64,000 nucleotides of DNA from Castellaniella denitrificans (GCF_042653765.1 NZ_JBHSEZ010000014.1:3255-67254); one strand, 5' to 3'. Shown: positions 17,703 through 26,554, counted from the stretch's first letter. Made by a program: numbers and translations. The notes: generated by a model not told the origin, from the sequence alone.

Positions 17703-17825
17703 TAGCGAACGAAGTCAACGGACTCCCCAACCACGGCCTGCCACGCATCGGCCCGTGATCCGAGCGCGTGACAGCACGGCCCAACACGGCGCTCAGCCGC
17801 GCCTTGCCACCATCCCCGCGCAGAG
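17703..17825 (+). pseudogene. Decayed duplicate of the glutathione S-transferase C terminus
   Basis: This stretch repeats the final ~40 codons of the GST at 15525-16169: NHGLPRIGP, then a stop where the gene has Trp-Phe, then SERVTARPNTALSRALPPSPR against DHGLPRIGPWFERVTARPSAALSRALLPSSRA. Nucleotide identity is high but with substitutions and an in-frame TGA at 17756. It is a non-functional remnant left by a tandem duplication or by insertion of the PEBP/AraC pair between two GST copies. Confidence 0.8.
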
Positions 17826-17925
17826 GCGAGCCGGTGCTGCTTTCCCTAACGGACTTTTCCGCGCGCAGTACTCCAAATCAAGCCCCAACCTCGCCATACT
17901 GTCCAAAGCGGCAGATAGCCTCATG

Positions 17926-17954
17926 TTGATTCGTGTATCTATACGGGATACAAT
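17926..17954 (+). promoter_or_regulatory. higBA promoter with palindromic operator
   Basis: A sigma-70 promoter with TTGATT (17926-17931), a 17-bp spacer and TACAAT (17949-17954). An inverted repeat TGTATC-N7-GATACA (17934-17939 and 17947-17952) lies across the spacer and -10, ideally placed for repression by the HigA antitoxin. The -10 ends 5 nt before the higB ATG, leaving no room for a ribosome site. Confidence 0.7.
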
Positions 17955-17959
17955 CCAAG

Positions 17960-18241
17960 ATGATCAAGAACTTCCGGCATAAAGGGATTCAGCTGTTTTT
18001 TGAAACCGGTTCAAGGGCGAAGATCCAGGCGGCTCATGCCCCGCGGCTCAAACGCCAGCTCCTGGCGCTGAACCGTGCGGCAAAACCTGAAGACATGGAC
18101 GTCCCCGGATGGCGACTGCATCCCCTGAAAGGACTGGAACTCCGAGGACATTGGTCAATCCGGGTCAGCGGCAACTGGCGGCTGACCTTCATGTTCGATG
18201 GCCGGGACGCAATTCTCGTCGATTATCAGGACTATCACTGA
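17960..18241 (+). CDS. higB: HigB/RelE-type mRNA interferase toxin
   Basis: A 93-residue type II toxin of the RelE superfamily, HigB branch. It opens with MIKNFRHKGIQLFFETGSRAKI and ends with the typical WSIRVSGNWRLTFMFDGRDAILVDYQDYH, which contains the strands and Arg/Tyr/His residues used for ribosome-dependent mRNA cleavage. The order toxin-then-antitoxin is characteristic of higBA. The ATG at 17960 gives the family N terminus; it lies at the expected transcription start, so the message may be leaderless. Confidence 0.9.
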   Translation: MIKNFRHKGIQLFFETGSRAKIQAAHAPRLKRQLLALNRAAKPEDMDVPGWRLHPLKGLELRGHWSIRVSGNWRLTFMFDGRDAILVDYQDYH

Positions 18242-18251
18242 GAGAGCCACC

Positions 18252-18551
18252 ATGCAGTTGCATACTCCCCCTCATCCGGGCAGCATCCTGAAGGAAGACG
18301 TCCTGCCCGAACTCGACCTGACGGTCACGCAAGCCGCCGCACAGCTCGGCGTCTCGCGCGTGCAGTTTTCCCGCTTCATCAACGGCCGATCGGGCGTCAC
18401 GCCGGAACTGGCGCTGCGCCTGTCCAGATGGATTCCCGCACCCAGCGCCATCATGTGGCTGCAGATGCAAGCCGATTACGACTTGTGGCAGGCCGAGCAT
18501 TCCGGCCGTGAATTCCAGGTCACACCGGCGCCCTACGCCGGGCCGGGGTGA
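18252..18551 (+). CDS. higA: HigA-type antitoxin
   Basis: A 99-residue XRE-family antitoxin. The helix-turn-helix is LTVTQAAAQLGVSRVQFSRFINGRSGVTPELALRLSRW (about 23-60), and the family N terminus is HPGSILKEDVLPEL. It neutralises HigB and represses the operon through the palindrome at 17934-17952. It starts 10 nt after higB with a GAGAGCC ribosome site. Confidence 0.92.
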   Translation: MQLHTPPHPGSILKEDVLPELDLTVTQAAAQLGVSRVQFSRFINGRSGVTPELALRLSRWIPAPSAIMWLQMQADYDLWQAEHSGREFQVTPAPYAGPG

Positions 18552-18590
18552 ACGAATTTCTCCAAACCCCGACCCGCGCCCCTCCCCCGC

Positions 18591-19691
18591 TCAGAACGGC
18601 TTGATGGCGATCTTCAGCACACCGTCGCGCTGGTGGGCGAACAGATCGTAGGCCGCGACGATGTCATCCAGCTTGTAGTGGTGGGTGACCAGCACGCCAA
18701 GATCCAGGCGTTCGGCGGCGATCACGTTCATCAGGCGGCGCATGCGCTCCTTGCCGCCCGGGCACAAAGCGGTGTTGATACGATGGTCGCCCAGGCCGGC
18801 GGCGAAGGCGTCGAGCGGAATCTTCAGGTCCTGCGAATACACGCCCAGGCTGGAAAGCGTGCCGCCGGGCTTGAGGCAGCGCAGGGCCTGCTCGAACGTG
18901 GTCTGCGTGCCGAGCGCCTCGATGGCGGCATCGGCACCGCGCCCGCCAGTGAGCCGCATCACCTCGGCGACCACGTCACAGGTATTGAAATCGAGGGTCA
19001 CATCGGCGCCCAGCTTTCGAGAAATCCCCAGGCGGTGCTCGTTGCCGTCCACCGCGATGATGGTCGTCGCGCCCAGCAGGCGCGCGCCGGCAGTGGCGCA
19101 CAGGCCGATGGGGCCCTGCGCGAAGACGACCACCGTGTCGCCCAGGCGGATGTTCGCGTTTTCCGCCCCCTTGAAGCCGGTGGACATGATGTCCGGGCAC
19201 ATCAGCACCTGCTCGTCGGTCAGCCCGTCCGGAATCGGCGCGAGATTGGCCTGCGCATCCGGCACCAGCACGTATTCGGCCTGGGTGCCGTCGATCAGGT
19301 TGCCGAAACGCCAACCCGCGGTCGCCTTGTAGCCATGGCAGCCGCAACGCCCGGAGGGGATCAGGTAACTGCCGTCCTGCGACGGCACGCCGTCCTGGGC
19401 GGCATAGGAGCCGAAGTTCGGGCAGATCGCCCCGGCGATCACGCGCTGCCCTTCCTTGTAGCCGGTGACCGCGCTGCCCAGCTTTTCGATGACTCCCACG
19501 GGCTCGTGGCCGACCGTGAGGCCCTTGGCGACCGGATATTCGCCCTTGAGGATGTGGATGTCGGTGCCGCAGATCGTGGTGGTGGTGATGCGGATCAGCG
19601 CATCGTTGGGGCCGACGTCCGGGATGGGCTTGTCGGTCAGCTCGATCCGGTCGGGTTCGACGAACACGGCGGCTTTCATTGTGGCGGCCAT
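18591..19691 (-). CDS. Zinc-dependent NAD(P) alcohol dehydrogenase
   Basis: Cytosolic medium-chain dehydrogenase, 366 residues. Catalytic zinc ligands are seen in ICGTDIH (Cys about 41), TVGHEPVG (His about 63) and CPDIMSTGF (Asp about 157), the Cys-His-Asp set of Clostridium beijerinckii/Thermoanaerobacter-type secondary alcohol dehydrogenases. The structural zinc Cys cluster is absent, as in that group. The Rossmann motif is FAQGPIGLCATAGARLLG. The start at 19691 follows GAAGGAGAA; an upstream ATG at 19754 is poorer. It is transcribed alone. Substrate (isopropanol, geraniol or other) is unknown. Confidence 0.88.
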   Translation of the reverse strand: MAATMKAAVFVEPDRIELTDKPIPDVGPNDALIRITTTTICGTDIHILKGEYPVAKGLTVGHEPVGVIEKLGSAVTGYKEGQRVIAGAICPNFGSYAAQDGVPSQDGSYLIPSGRCGCHGYKATAGWRFGNLIDGTQAEYVLVPDAQANLAPIPDGLTDEQVLMCPDIMSTGFKGAENANIRLGDTVVVFAQGPIGLCATAGARLLGATTIIAVDGNEHRLGISRKLGADVTLDFNTCDVVAEVMRLTGGRGADAAIEALGTQTTFEQALRCLKPGGTLSSLGVYSQDLKIPLDAFAAGLGDHRINTALCPGGKERMRRLMNVIAAERLDLGVLVTHHYKLDDIVAAYDLFAHQRDGVLKIAIKPF

Positions 19692-19897
19692 GGGGTTCTC
19701 CTTCGATGAGGTCGGCGGGCTCGTGGCCTGCCCGCCTGCAGGCGATGCCTTCATCGTATCGGCTTGCCCCGGCCCGGCGCTTGCGCCAGGTCATGGAAAC
19801 CCATGCTGCAGATTCTTCTATGTGCGCGCTGCGGATTGATTCAATTTTTATAGAACTTAAAAAATTTCTACTTATTTGGCTTCATAAAAGAAAAAAT

Positions 19898-21409
19898 CTA
19901 CACCTGGTGATCGATGTATTTGGCGAAATGACGAGCAACGACCTCTTCGATACGCGCCACCTGCTCATCGGTGAGTTCCTCGACAAAGTTTCGTTTGCGT
20001 CGGGACAAAGCACCGTGGCCTTGCACGATGATGTCGATGAGCGAGTTCAATTTCGATTGGCGCATGTCCAGCCAGGTCTCGAGTTCGCGCACTGTCCGAT
20101 CATGGCTGCGCAGATACTCCACTTCCGCTGCCAGATCTTCCTCGACACACAGCTTGCAGCACTGGAGCATGAACTCGCACATCTCGGTGGCATCAAAATA
20201 AGCATAGAGCCACAGGGGTTGCGGAGACATCACCCGGATGGTGGCGCTGTCGCCGTCCAACTGATAGTCCAATAGTTCAGTGCGAGGCTTCGAATAGGAC
20301 TTCAGCAACGACGAATAGTGGTCCAGCCGCTTCAGCATGCGTGCCGAAATGGGCAGCACCACACCCGCCGGCGTGAAGCCCGACTGGCGCAAGACATGGT
20401 GCAGCAGAAAGCGATGCAACCGCCCGTTTCCATCGAAGAACGGATGCACGAAGACCAGGCCGAAGGCCGCGCAGGTCGCAGCCACCATTGGGTCGAGCAT
20501 GCCTTCCGCCGCATACGCCGCCACCCGGCCGACGGCTTCCATCATCGGCCTCACTTGCTCGACGGGAGGGGGAATGAAATCGGCCATATTGCGCAAACGG
20601 CCCGGGCGCGACAGCCAGTTCTGCGCCGTCCGATAACTGGATTCGGCGCTCAGCGGCGTCACGATGAGATTCTGCCACTCGCAGAGTTTCTCTTCATCGA
20701 ACACGCCAGACTCACCAGCCATTTCAAGCAAGTGCCGGAACTTGGCGGCGCGCGAACTGTCGGGCACCTCGTCTTCGATGCCATAGGTCGAGCGGGTCTC
20801 GGAAAGGTACAAATAGTCCACTGCCCGGCTGAGCATCTCGGGTTCGATGGCATCCATCGCCCTTGCAACCTTGGCGCGCAGATCTTCGGCCAGCAGCCCA
20901 CGCAACGTCTCGGTCTTTCGCACCAGCGGACTGAACGCCCGGCTGCCGAGCAGGTTGTTGACCACCGCGAACTGCGGGCTGGACATTTCCGGGCCCACCA
21001 AGTAGTCATCGGCGTTCAGCAAGCGCACGCGCGGGGATCCGGCCGGCGCCCGGTACTCGAAGTCCGCGCCGGCCAGCCAGTGCGCCAAGTACCCCGCCCG
21101 GCGGGCATAGCCTGACGTCGGCCGGCTGTTCAGCCATTCCTGGATGTCCGCAAGAACCGGACGATGCTCGAAAAGCGCGCCCAGCACGGTCAGGTTCAGG
21201 TGCTCGCGCTTGAGCGCGAAGGTGAGCTGCTCCACCGTCGACGGCTCGGCCGAGACCCGGCCGCGCGGCAGCTCGATCCGTTCAGTCCCGTCAGGAGCCT
21301 GCGTGCGGGACTCAGCCGCTCGCGCCCCCAGCCAGAAGGTCTGGCGCAGCGGCGGCACCGCCAAGTTGAAGCGGGTCACGAGTGCGTTGTAGCCGAGCGC
21401 AATAGCCAT
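19898..21409 (-). CDS. Fic family AMPylator with N-terminal inhibitory motif
   Basis: A 503-residue Fic-domain protein. The catalytic loop is VHPFFDGNGRLHRFL (about 342-356), matching HxFx(D/E)GNGRxxR, so it should transfer AMP to Ser/Thr/Tyr of a target. A helix resembling the class II inhibitory motif, ETRSTYGIEDE, lies about 213-223 and would block ATP until displaced. The C-terminal 90 residues (DMRQSKLNSLIDIIVQGHG...) form a helical, possibly winged-helix region. It is flanked on both sides by AT-rich DNA and has slightly lower G+C, which suggests transfer. A second Fic protein of similar layout lies at 57881-59425. Confidence 0.9.
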   Translation of the reverse strand: MAIALGYNALVTRFNLAVPPLRQTFWLGARAAESRTQAPDGTERIELPRGRVSAEPSTVEQLTFALKREHLNLTVLGALFEHRPVLADIQEWLNSRPTSGYARRAGYLAHWLAGADFEYRAPAGSPRVRLLNADDYLVGPEMSSPQFAVVNNLLGSRAFSPLVRKTETLRGLLAEDLRAKVARAMDAIEPEMLSRAVDYLYLSETRSTYGIEDEVPDSSRAAKFRHLLEMAGESGVFDEEKLCEWQNLIVTPLSAESSYRTAQNWLSRPGRLRNMADFIPPPVEQVRPMMEAVGRVAAYAAEGMLDPMVAATCAAFGLVFVHPFFDGNGRLHRFLLHHVLRQSGFTPAGVVLPISARMLKRLDHYSSLLKSYSKPRTELLDYQLDGDSATIRVMSPQPLWLYAYFDATEMCEFMLQCCKLCVEEDLAAEVEYLRSHDRTVRELETWLDMRQSKLNSLIDIIVQGHGALSRRKRNFVEELTDEQVARIEEVVARHFAKYIDHQV

Positions 21410-21496
21410 CCAAGAAAATCTCTATGGAATTTATATTTTTTCTATATTAGATATTATTTTCCAGGAAATATCTATATTGACCCGCGCCGCCAGCGA

Positions 21497-21632
21497 TCAG
21501 TCACGAAAAACATCATTCAATGTCGCGGCATCCAGGATGTTCGAGGCATGGATCAGCAGCCAGGCCTCGGTGCCGGCGCGCAGGCGCACCTGCACCAGTT
21601 TATCGATGAAGCGGCGGCCTTTCTTGCCCGGC
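21497..21632 (-). pseudogene. Internally deleted remnant of an Rpn/PD-(D/E)XK protein
   Basis: The minus strand encodes KKGRRFIDKLVQVRLRAGTE, then AWLLIHA joined directly to SNILDAATLNDVFRD and a stop. The first part matches the nuclease core of the intact gene at 22796-23797 (HADKLARVRLRSGDDALLLVH) and the second matches its last residues (LNVLDAASLEEVFKD). About 230 codons are missing between. The fragment overlaps the 3' end of the glycosyltransferase gene in another frame. Confidence 0.75.
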
Positions 21633-22688
21633 AAGGCGATCCCGCATCGTCTCGGCCTTTTCCCGGTACTCGGCCGCCAGCGCCGCCCGGCCCGTGTTCT
21701 CGTACAGCACCGCCAGGTTCTGCGCAGCCAGGTAGCTGCCCCGGCCAGCGACGGATTCCGACAGGTCCGGGCGCTCGCCGATCTCCAGGCATTTCAGCCA
21801 GCTGGATTCCACGATCGGCAGGAACTGGGATTCCGCCTCGGCGGGATGCCGGACCGCCCAGTCCAGGAAAACGTCCGCGACGCAGAAGAAATAATCCGGG
21901 GAATCGGGCCAGTACGGGAATTCCTCCTCGGCCAGCAGGATCGCCTGTTCCAGCCGGCCGGCCCGCTTCAAGCAGTACAACGAGCGCATGACCAGGTCGT
22001 GCCGGAACGACTGATCGCGGGCGCACAGCGACACCGCCCGGGAGAAGTGATCGGCCGCCTCCTCATGCCGGTCATAGAGGGCGAGTTCCTTGCCCAATTG
22101 ATAGAGCAGATAGGGATCTTCCGGCGCTTCGGCCAGCGCCACGCGCAGCAGCGCCTCGTTGCGTCCCTTCTTGGCCTCCAGTCCCTCGGGCATGTAGCCA
22201 TCGTGGCCAACGCGAATATCCAGCCTTTTGCGGGGCAGATCGCCAGAGTTGGCCGCCTGCTCATGGATCCGGCCCATATAGCGCACCCCTCTGGGCAGCA
22301 CGCGGGTAGTCCATTCCGTCGCCTGGCGGGCTTCGCCGCCCTGCATGAAGCGATTGAGGATGGCGACCTGCCCCAGGAACGGCACCGAGCCCAGGCGGCG
22401 CAACTGCTCGTGCCCCGACTCCAGCCAGTTGTCGGCGTCCAGGATCAGGTTCCAATCCGCCGAGGAATGATCCAGCGCCGCATTCCGGGCGGCGGAGAAA
22501 TCATCGATCCATTCGAAATGATGCACCCGGGCACCGAAGCGCCGGGCGATGGCGATCGTATCGTCCGTCGATCCGGTGTCCAGCACGATGAATTCATCGA
22601 CGTGGCCCTGCACGCTGGACAGGCAACGGGCCAGCGTGGCCGCGCCGTTCTTGACGATCATGACCAGGGCAATGGTGGGAGGGTTCAT
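21600..22688 (-). CDS. GT2 glycosyltransferase with TPR-like C-terminal half
   Basis: A 362-residue cytosolic glycosyltransferase. The GT-A domain opens with IALVMIVKNGAATLARCLSS, followed by VLDTGSTDDT, the HFEWIDDFSAARNAAL block and the metal-binding LILDADNWL (Asp-x-Asp about 84-86), which is the SunS-like/WaaE-like layout. From about residue 190 helical tetratricopeptide-like repeats follow (PYLLYQLGKELALYDRHEEAADHFSRA). The last ~10 codons overlap the Rpn-type remnant, so its C terminus may have been altered by that event. The acceptor is unknown; it is outside the main modification locus. Confidence 0.85.
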   Translation of the reverse strand: MNPPTIALVMIVKNGAATLARCLSSVQGHVDEFIVLDTGSTDDTIAIARRFGARVHHFEWIDDFSAARNAALDHSSADWNLILDADNWLESGHEQLRRLGSVPFLGQVAILNRFMQGGEARQATEWTTRVLPRGVRYMGRIHEQAANSGDLPRKRLDIRVGHDGYMPEGLEAKKGRNEALLRVALAEAPEDPYLLYQLGKELALYDRHEEAADHFSRAVSLCARDQSFRHDLVMRSLYCLKRAGRLEQAILLAEEEFPYWPDSPDYFFCVADVFLDWAVRHPAEAESQFLPIVESSWLKCLEIGERPDLSESVAGRGSYLAAQNLAVLYENTGRAALAAEYREKAETMRDRLAGQERPPLHR

Positions 22689-22795
22689 CGGATCACACGG
22701 ACTCGCAAACAGGGGCAGCCGTGATCATGCCCCAATCCCCGGCCCACCGCCATCGGAATGTACCGAGCAACGCCCCGGACGGCGCACATGCCCGA

Positions 22796-23797
22796 TCAAT
22801 CCTTGAACACCTCTTCCAGCGAAGCAGCGTCAAGGACATTTAGCGACCAGGTTTCCAGTTCCTCCGTGCCGGCGGCGCGGATGCGCTGGACGACCGCCTC
22901 GTCCACCGGCCCGAAGCGGCGCTGGATCAGGCGCAGCAGCAGGTCGGCCTGGCCGCGTATCATCCCATGGCGCTCGGCAATCGTCACATAACTCATTTCA
23001 TGCTCCTGTTCCAGCCGCTGGGCGGCCAGAAAGTAGTCCGTCTCCAGATCCGCCGGCAGGCGGAGCATCCATTCCACCAGTCGCAACAAAGGGCCGATCC
23101 CATCCCGCGTGTAGCCATAGCCATACAGGCGGCGAGTCAGATCCAGCAGCGGCGCCAGCCGGCTGGCCTTGTCCGGATGCCCTGCCGCCTGCAACTGCGC
23201 CATGATCACCACGGCAAACGGATTCACCGGCGCCAGCGCATCCAGCTCGTCCCAGCGAGCCCGCCAGTCGTTCAATTCTACAATCGGAAAGGTGAACCGG
23301 GTCCGCTGGGCCAGAAAATCGTTTCGATAGGTCAGGCTGGCGGCCGGCGCCTCATGGGGCGCGCGCCGCGGCTGGTCGATCAGAACCCCCAGGCTATAAA
23401 CCTGCGGCGGCAGCAGCGCCCTGCCCCTGCGCCGTTCCCGCTGCCGGATCAGCACGTTATATTCCAGCATCCGCCAACCAAAAACCTGCAGGGCCTGTGG
23501 ACCGGACAGGCGCCCCTGAATCTCGACGTGCACCAGCAGCAAGGCGTCATCGCCGCTGCGCAGGCGAACCCGGGCCAGCTTGTCGGCATGGCGGTGGCCC
23601 TGGCCGGGCGCGCTGGCGCGCAAGACCGCCTGCAATTCCTTGTCCAGGAATTCGACCGGCACCGACCCGTCGATGAGGGAATACAGGTTCGGGGTCAGCA
23701 GGGCCAGCGCCTGGGGAAAATAGAGTTCGAGCGCGTCCTTCCACGGACTGTCGTGATCGTCCGCGAAAGCGGGCGACGATGCATTGCGGGCGGACAT
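22796..23797 (-). CDS. Rpn-type PD-(D/E)XK nuclease/transposase-related protein
   Basis: A 333-residue protein of the Rpn/YhgA-like family (recombination-promoting PD-(D/E)XK nucleases, once classed as transposases). The nuclease core is VPVEFLDKELQAVL then ADKLARVRLRSG and LLVHVEIQGR (Asp about 93, Glu-x-Gln about 111-113). A helical middle and a C-terminal helical region (LLLRLIQRRFGPVDEAV, ETWSLNVLDAASLEEVF) follow, as in DUF4351-bearing members. It is transcribed alone. Related debris lies at 21497-21632. Confidence 0.82.
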   Translation of the reverse strand: MSARNASSPAFADDHDSPWKDALELYFPQALALLTPNLYSLIDGSVPVEFLDKELQAVLRASAPGQGHRHADKLARVRLRSGDDALLLVHVEIQGRLSGPQALQVFGWRMLEYNVLIRQRERRRGRALLPPQVYSLGVLIDQPRRAPHEAPAASLTYRNDFLAQRTRFTFPIVELNDWRARWDELDALAPVNPFAVVIMAQLQAAGHPDKASRLAPLLDLTRRLYGYGYTRDGIGPLLRLVEWMLRLPADLETDYFLAAQRLEQEHEMSYVTIAERHGMIRGQADLLLRLIQRRFGPVDEAVVQRIRAAGTEELETWSLNVLDAASLEEVFKD

Positions 23798-24001
23798 GGC
23801 GGGCTTCCTGGCTCGGGAAGCCTCATTCTGCGCAGACGATGCTGGTCCTGCCAGACTGGGAAATACGGACGGAGGAAAACATCCTCCGATCAGAGAATTT
23901 CAGCTTCTGATGTACAGATATTGCGACGCAAAACCGCATAATCCACTCGGGACATCAAAGTAAACTTCGGAGGCTGCTGGGGGCTGCACTGATGCAGCAC
24001 A

Positions 24002-25225
24002 CTATACTCTTGATGCGCACCCTATTAATTTGTGAATTTTCTCAGCACCGCTGTTTGATTGAGTAAGTGGAATTATATATTGCTTACCATTGACCAAACG
24101 CAGCGTTATTTCTTTGTTCAGGACCCCTGAAATACCGACACCCGCTATATCATCAAATTTAATACATAGTTCTTTTTCATCACTGAACGCCCCCAGGAGA
24201 CAGTACACATAATCATTCGTCAGCACCACCCCTCGGTCTCCTTTTCCCAATAATGTCTCATCAAAGTAAAAAATAATATTTTCTTTTTTGAGTGCAGGAA
24301 ATTTCTTCCTAGAATTAAATGAATTAATAAAATTTTCTACTTTTTTATCATTCAAATCGTCATACCGATAAAAATTGTGCCTTTTGCACGTTGCATAGCT
24401 TTCGTTTTCATGAACCGCAATCCTTTCAGATATTTTACCGTCCAATCCAACTAATGTTCCCATTGAACCCGTAAGTGATGCACCGATAGCACCCACACCT
24501 GGAGTAATCGTTGACTTTATCGCAGTTTGAGTAATAGTACGCGTATAGTCCTCGACAACAGTCCCTCGTGCAGTCACATATCCGCTGACTGATTGAGGTA
24601 CTTTTGTTACAGCACCCGTCAGAGTTGTTTGGAAAGCAGCCCGTAGAGAAGTTATGACCGAAACAAGCAGCAGAACTATTATGGGTATCGAAAGAAGTGA
24701 TATTGAGAGTAAAAAAAGACTGTTTTTTGGCGTATCTGAACGCTGACCAATGCGAGAACAAAGCCACAAGGCAGAAAAGATATATGAAGCCGCACACAAA
24801 ATAGACAAGACAGCACCGCTGATATAGGGACTGTCCAGACTGCTAAAAATAGGTATCAAAAGGCTGGCATAAAGGACCGCACTCAGACACGCCTCCGGCA
24901 ACAAGTTTCTAATACCATCAAATGCCTGGATTAAATTATACATAACCCAAAAAAATAAAATAGCCCAACCAATAACCGGAATTGCAGCAGCAATCACCAT
25001 TATAACAATGCTTGCAATGACTCCCGCTATGATTTTGACCAGATACCCCTCAGATGCCAGATAATAGATAAAATATATAAATCCAAAAAATATTACTATC
25101 GAAATAATCAATATGGCTTTTTCCGGTATGAAAAATAAAATTCCCCAGATTGATAATAATAGAAAAAAACATATTCTAGAACCGGAGTTTTCCGGCTTTG
25201 CTGAAAAAATATAATTGATATTCAT
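24002..25225 (-). CDS. Unknown AT-rich multi-pass membrane protein
   Basis: A 407-residue protein that I do not recognise. It has about seven hydrophobic helices between residues 17 and 195, a Thr/Gly-rich stretch (about 205-255), a charged linker, and a C-terminal beta-rich domain (about 310-405: NIIFYFDETLLGKGDRGVV, YVYCLLGAF, ITLRLVNGKQYIIPL, ending in helix GAEKIHKLIGC). The last part looks like a bacterial PH-like domain. G+C is far below the surrounding genes and codon use is different, so it is foreign. It stands alone next to an insertion sequence. Confidence 0.7.
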   Translation of the reverse strand: MNINYIFSAKPENSGSRICFFLLLSIWGILFFIPEKAILIISIVIFFGFIYFIYYLASEGYLVKIIAGVIASIVIMVIAAAIPVIGWAILFFWVMYNLIQAFDGIRNLLPEACLSAVLYASLLIPIFSSLDSPYISGAVLSILCAASYIFSALWLCSRIGQRSDTPKNSLFLLSISLLSIPIIVLLLVSVITSLRAAFQTTLTGAVTKVPQSVSGYVTARGTVVEDYTRTITQTAIKSTITPGVGAIGASLTGSMGTLVGLDGKISERIAVHENESYATCKRHNFYRYDDLNDKKVENFINSFNSRKKFPALKKENIIFYFDETLLGKGDRGVVLTNDYVYCLLGAFSDEKELCIKFDDIAGVGISGVLNKEITLRLVNGKQYIIPLTQSNSGAEKIHKLIGCASRV

Positions 25226-25298
25226 TTAATATTCTAATAGTTAAATGGTTGAACCTTATTTACTCATTTCTGTATTGACCCGGCGGAACCTGCACAGG

Positions 25299-26120
25299 TC
25301 AGGCGGCTAATGCAAAGGCCTCAGCCGGGGTTTTCATCTTCAGCGCTTGGTGTAGGCGCCGGTGGTTGTAAAAGCTGATCCAGCTGCCAATGACCCGGCT
25401 GGCATGCTGCAGCGATTCAAATCGGTGGCGGTGAGCACATTGCTCTTTCAACGTCCGGATGACACGCTCAACCATGCCGTTTTGCTGCGGGCAATGTGGC
25501 GTGATGAACTCCTGGCGCAGGCCATAGCTGCGCACCAGTGCGGTGTAGCTGCGACGGGTAAAAATCAACCCGTTGTCCGATCGAAGTAAAAACGGCTCAG
25601 GCACACGCCCCAGCGTCCCAAACCTGGCGATCAGGGCGTGTTCCAGCGCCCTGCTGGCCGTGGTGGCCTTGCTGCTGCGCGACAGGTGCCAGCCCAATAG
25701 TTCACGGGTATGGCAGTCGATCACCAGCGCAAGAGCCGCCCAGCCATCACGGCCTGCCCAGATCCGGCACAGATCGGTGGACCAACGTTCATTGGGCGCT
25801 GTGGCCACTGAGGGCAACGTCTCGATCCGGGGCCGCAACCCGATGGCACGCCTCTTCACCTGCCAGCCCTTGAGCTGGAAGATCCGCTGCACCGTGTTCT
25901 TGTTGAACCCCAGCAGGTGAGCCACCGTACGGTAGCCAAACGACGGCGACTCTTCAATCATCGCCTTGATCAGCTCGGCATACTTGGGATTGACCCTGGG
26001 CGCGGCCTGGGTCGGCCTGTAATACACCGTGCGCCGGGGGATGTTGAACCACTGACACAGCTTGGAGATCGAGACGGTGAATCCATCTTCCTTCAGTCCC
26101 TGGCGGATCGTCTCGATCAT
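25299..26120 (-). CDS. IS transposase OrfB (DDE, rve integrase core)
   Basis: A 273-residue transposase. After an N-terminal helix-turn-helix (SISKLCQWFNIPRRTVYY) and an IS3-type HTH_21 segment (SPSFGYRTVAHLLG), the catalytic core contains ERWSTDLCRIW, LLRSDNGLIF and QQNGMVERVIRTLKEQ; the spacing between the second Asp and the Glu is 35 residues (DD35E). The frame is intact. The ATG overlaps the stop of OrfA (ATGA), so it is translated by coupling rather than an obvious frameshift. Its stop lies at the inner edge of the terminal repeat. Confidence 0.92.
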   Translation of the reverse strand: MIETIRQGLKEDGFTVSISKLCQWFNIPRRTVYYRPTQAAPRVNPKYAELIKAMIEESPSFGYRTVAHLLGFNKNTVQRIFQLKGWQVKRRAIGLRPRIETLPSVATAPNERWSTDLCRIWAGRDGWAALALVIDCHTRELLGWHLSRSSKATTASRALEHALIARFGTLGRVPEPFLLRSDNGLIFTRRSYTALVRSYGLRQEFITPHCPQQNGMVERVIRTLKEQCAHRHRFESLQHASRVIGSWISFYNHRRLHQALKMKTPAEAFALAA

Positions 26121-26431
26121 TTCTCGTCCTCTCCCAACAGGGACTGCAATTTTTTTCTTGCTCTGAGCTCCAGCATCGCTTCACCGTAGGCTTCTTGCAA
26201 GTCCTTGATCTGGCGCTCGTACTGCTCTTTGACGTCCAGCGGATTGGCCCTCAGAGCGTTCTCCATGCCGCGCTTGGCGTCATCGACCCATTTCTCCACT
26301 TCGGAGAGCGACAGATCATAGGCGCGGCTGGCCTCGGATACGGTCGTCTTACCCTGGATGATGTCCAGCACCAGCGCGCTCTTGCGCTTGGCTGTCCATC
26401 GCTTGATCTCGTCTTCCATCTTCATGCTCAT
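26117..26431 (-). CDS. IS OrfA helix-turn-helix protein
   Basis: A 104-residue DNA-binding partner of the transposase (MSMKMEDEIKRWTAKRKSAL...GKTTVSEASRAYDLSLSEVEKW), resembling DUF1153-type OrfA proteins, with a helical C terminus rich in Glu/Lys/Arg. The ATG at 26431 has a GAGGAAAT ribosome site; an upstream ATG at 26455 would lie in the inverted repeat. It is intact. Confidence 0.85.
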   Translation of the reverse strand: MSMKMEDEIKRWTAKRKSALVLDIIQGKTTVSEASRAYDLSLSEVEKWVDDAKRGMENALRANPLDVKEQYERQIKDLQEAYGEAMLELRARKKLQSLLGEDEK

Positions 26432-26554
26432 GATGATTTCCTCTTCAATTATCACCTGAGCAGGTTTTTACTGGGTCAATACAAGATTTGATGATCTCAG
26501 ATCCAGCAATTCTCAATCACGAAATACTCACGCAAACCGCTTGAATGCTTGCTA

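Larger units (their letters stand above)
25271..26483 (-). mobile_element. Complete IS3-like two-ORF insertion sequence
   Basis: An element of 1,213 bp bounded by imperfect inverted repeats of about 29-30 bp: TGTATTGACCC...ACCTGCACAGGT at 25271-25299 and its counterpart ACCTGAGCAGGT...GGGTCAATACA at 26454-26483. It carries a small helix-turn-helix ORF and a DDE transposase overlapping by 4 nt. I see no clear target-site duplication beside the ends. It sits between the AT-rich membrane gene and the GIY-YIG gene. Confidence 0.9.

Noticed and set aside
25271..26483. Target-site duplication around the insertion sequence
   Set aside because: The 3-5 bases outside the two inverted repeats do not match.
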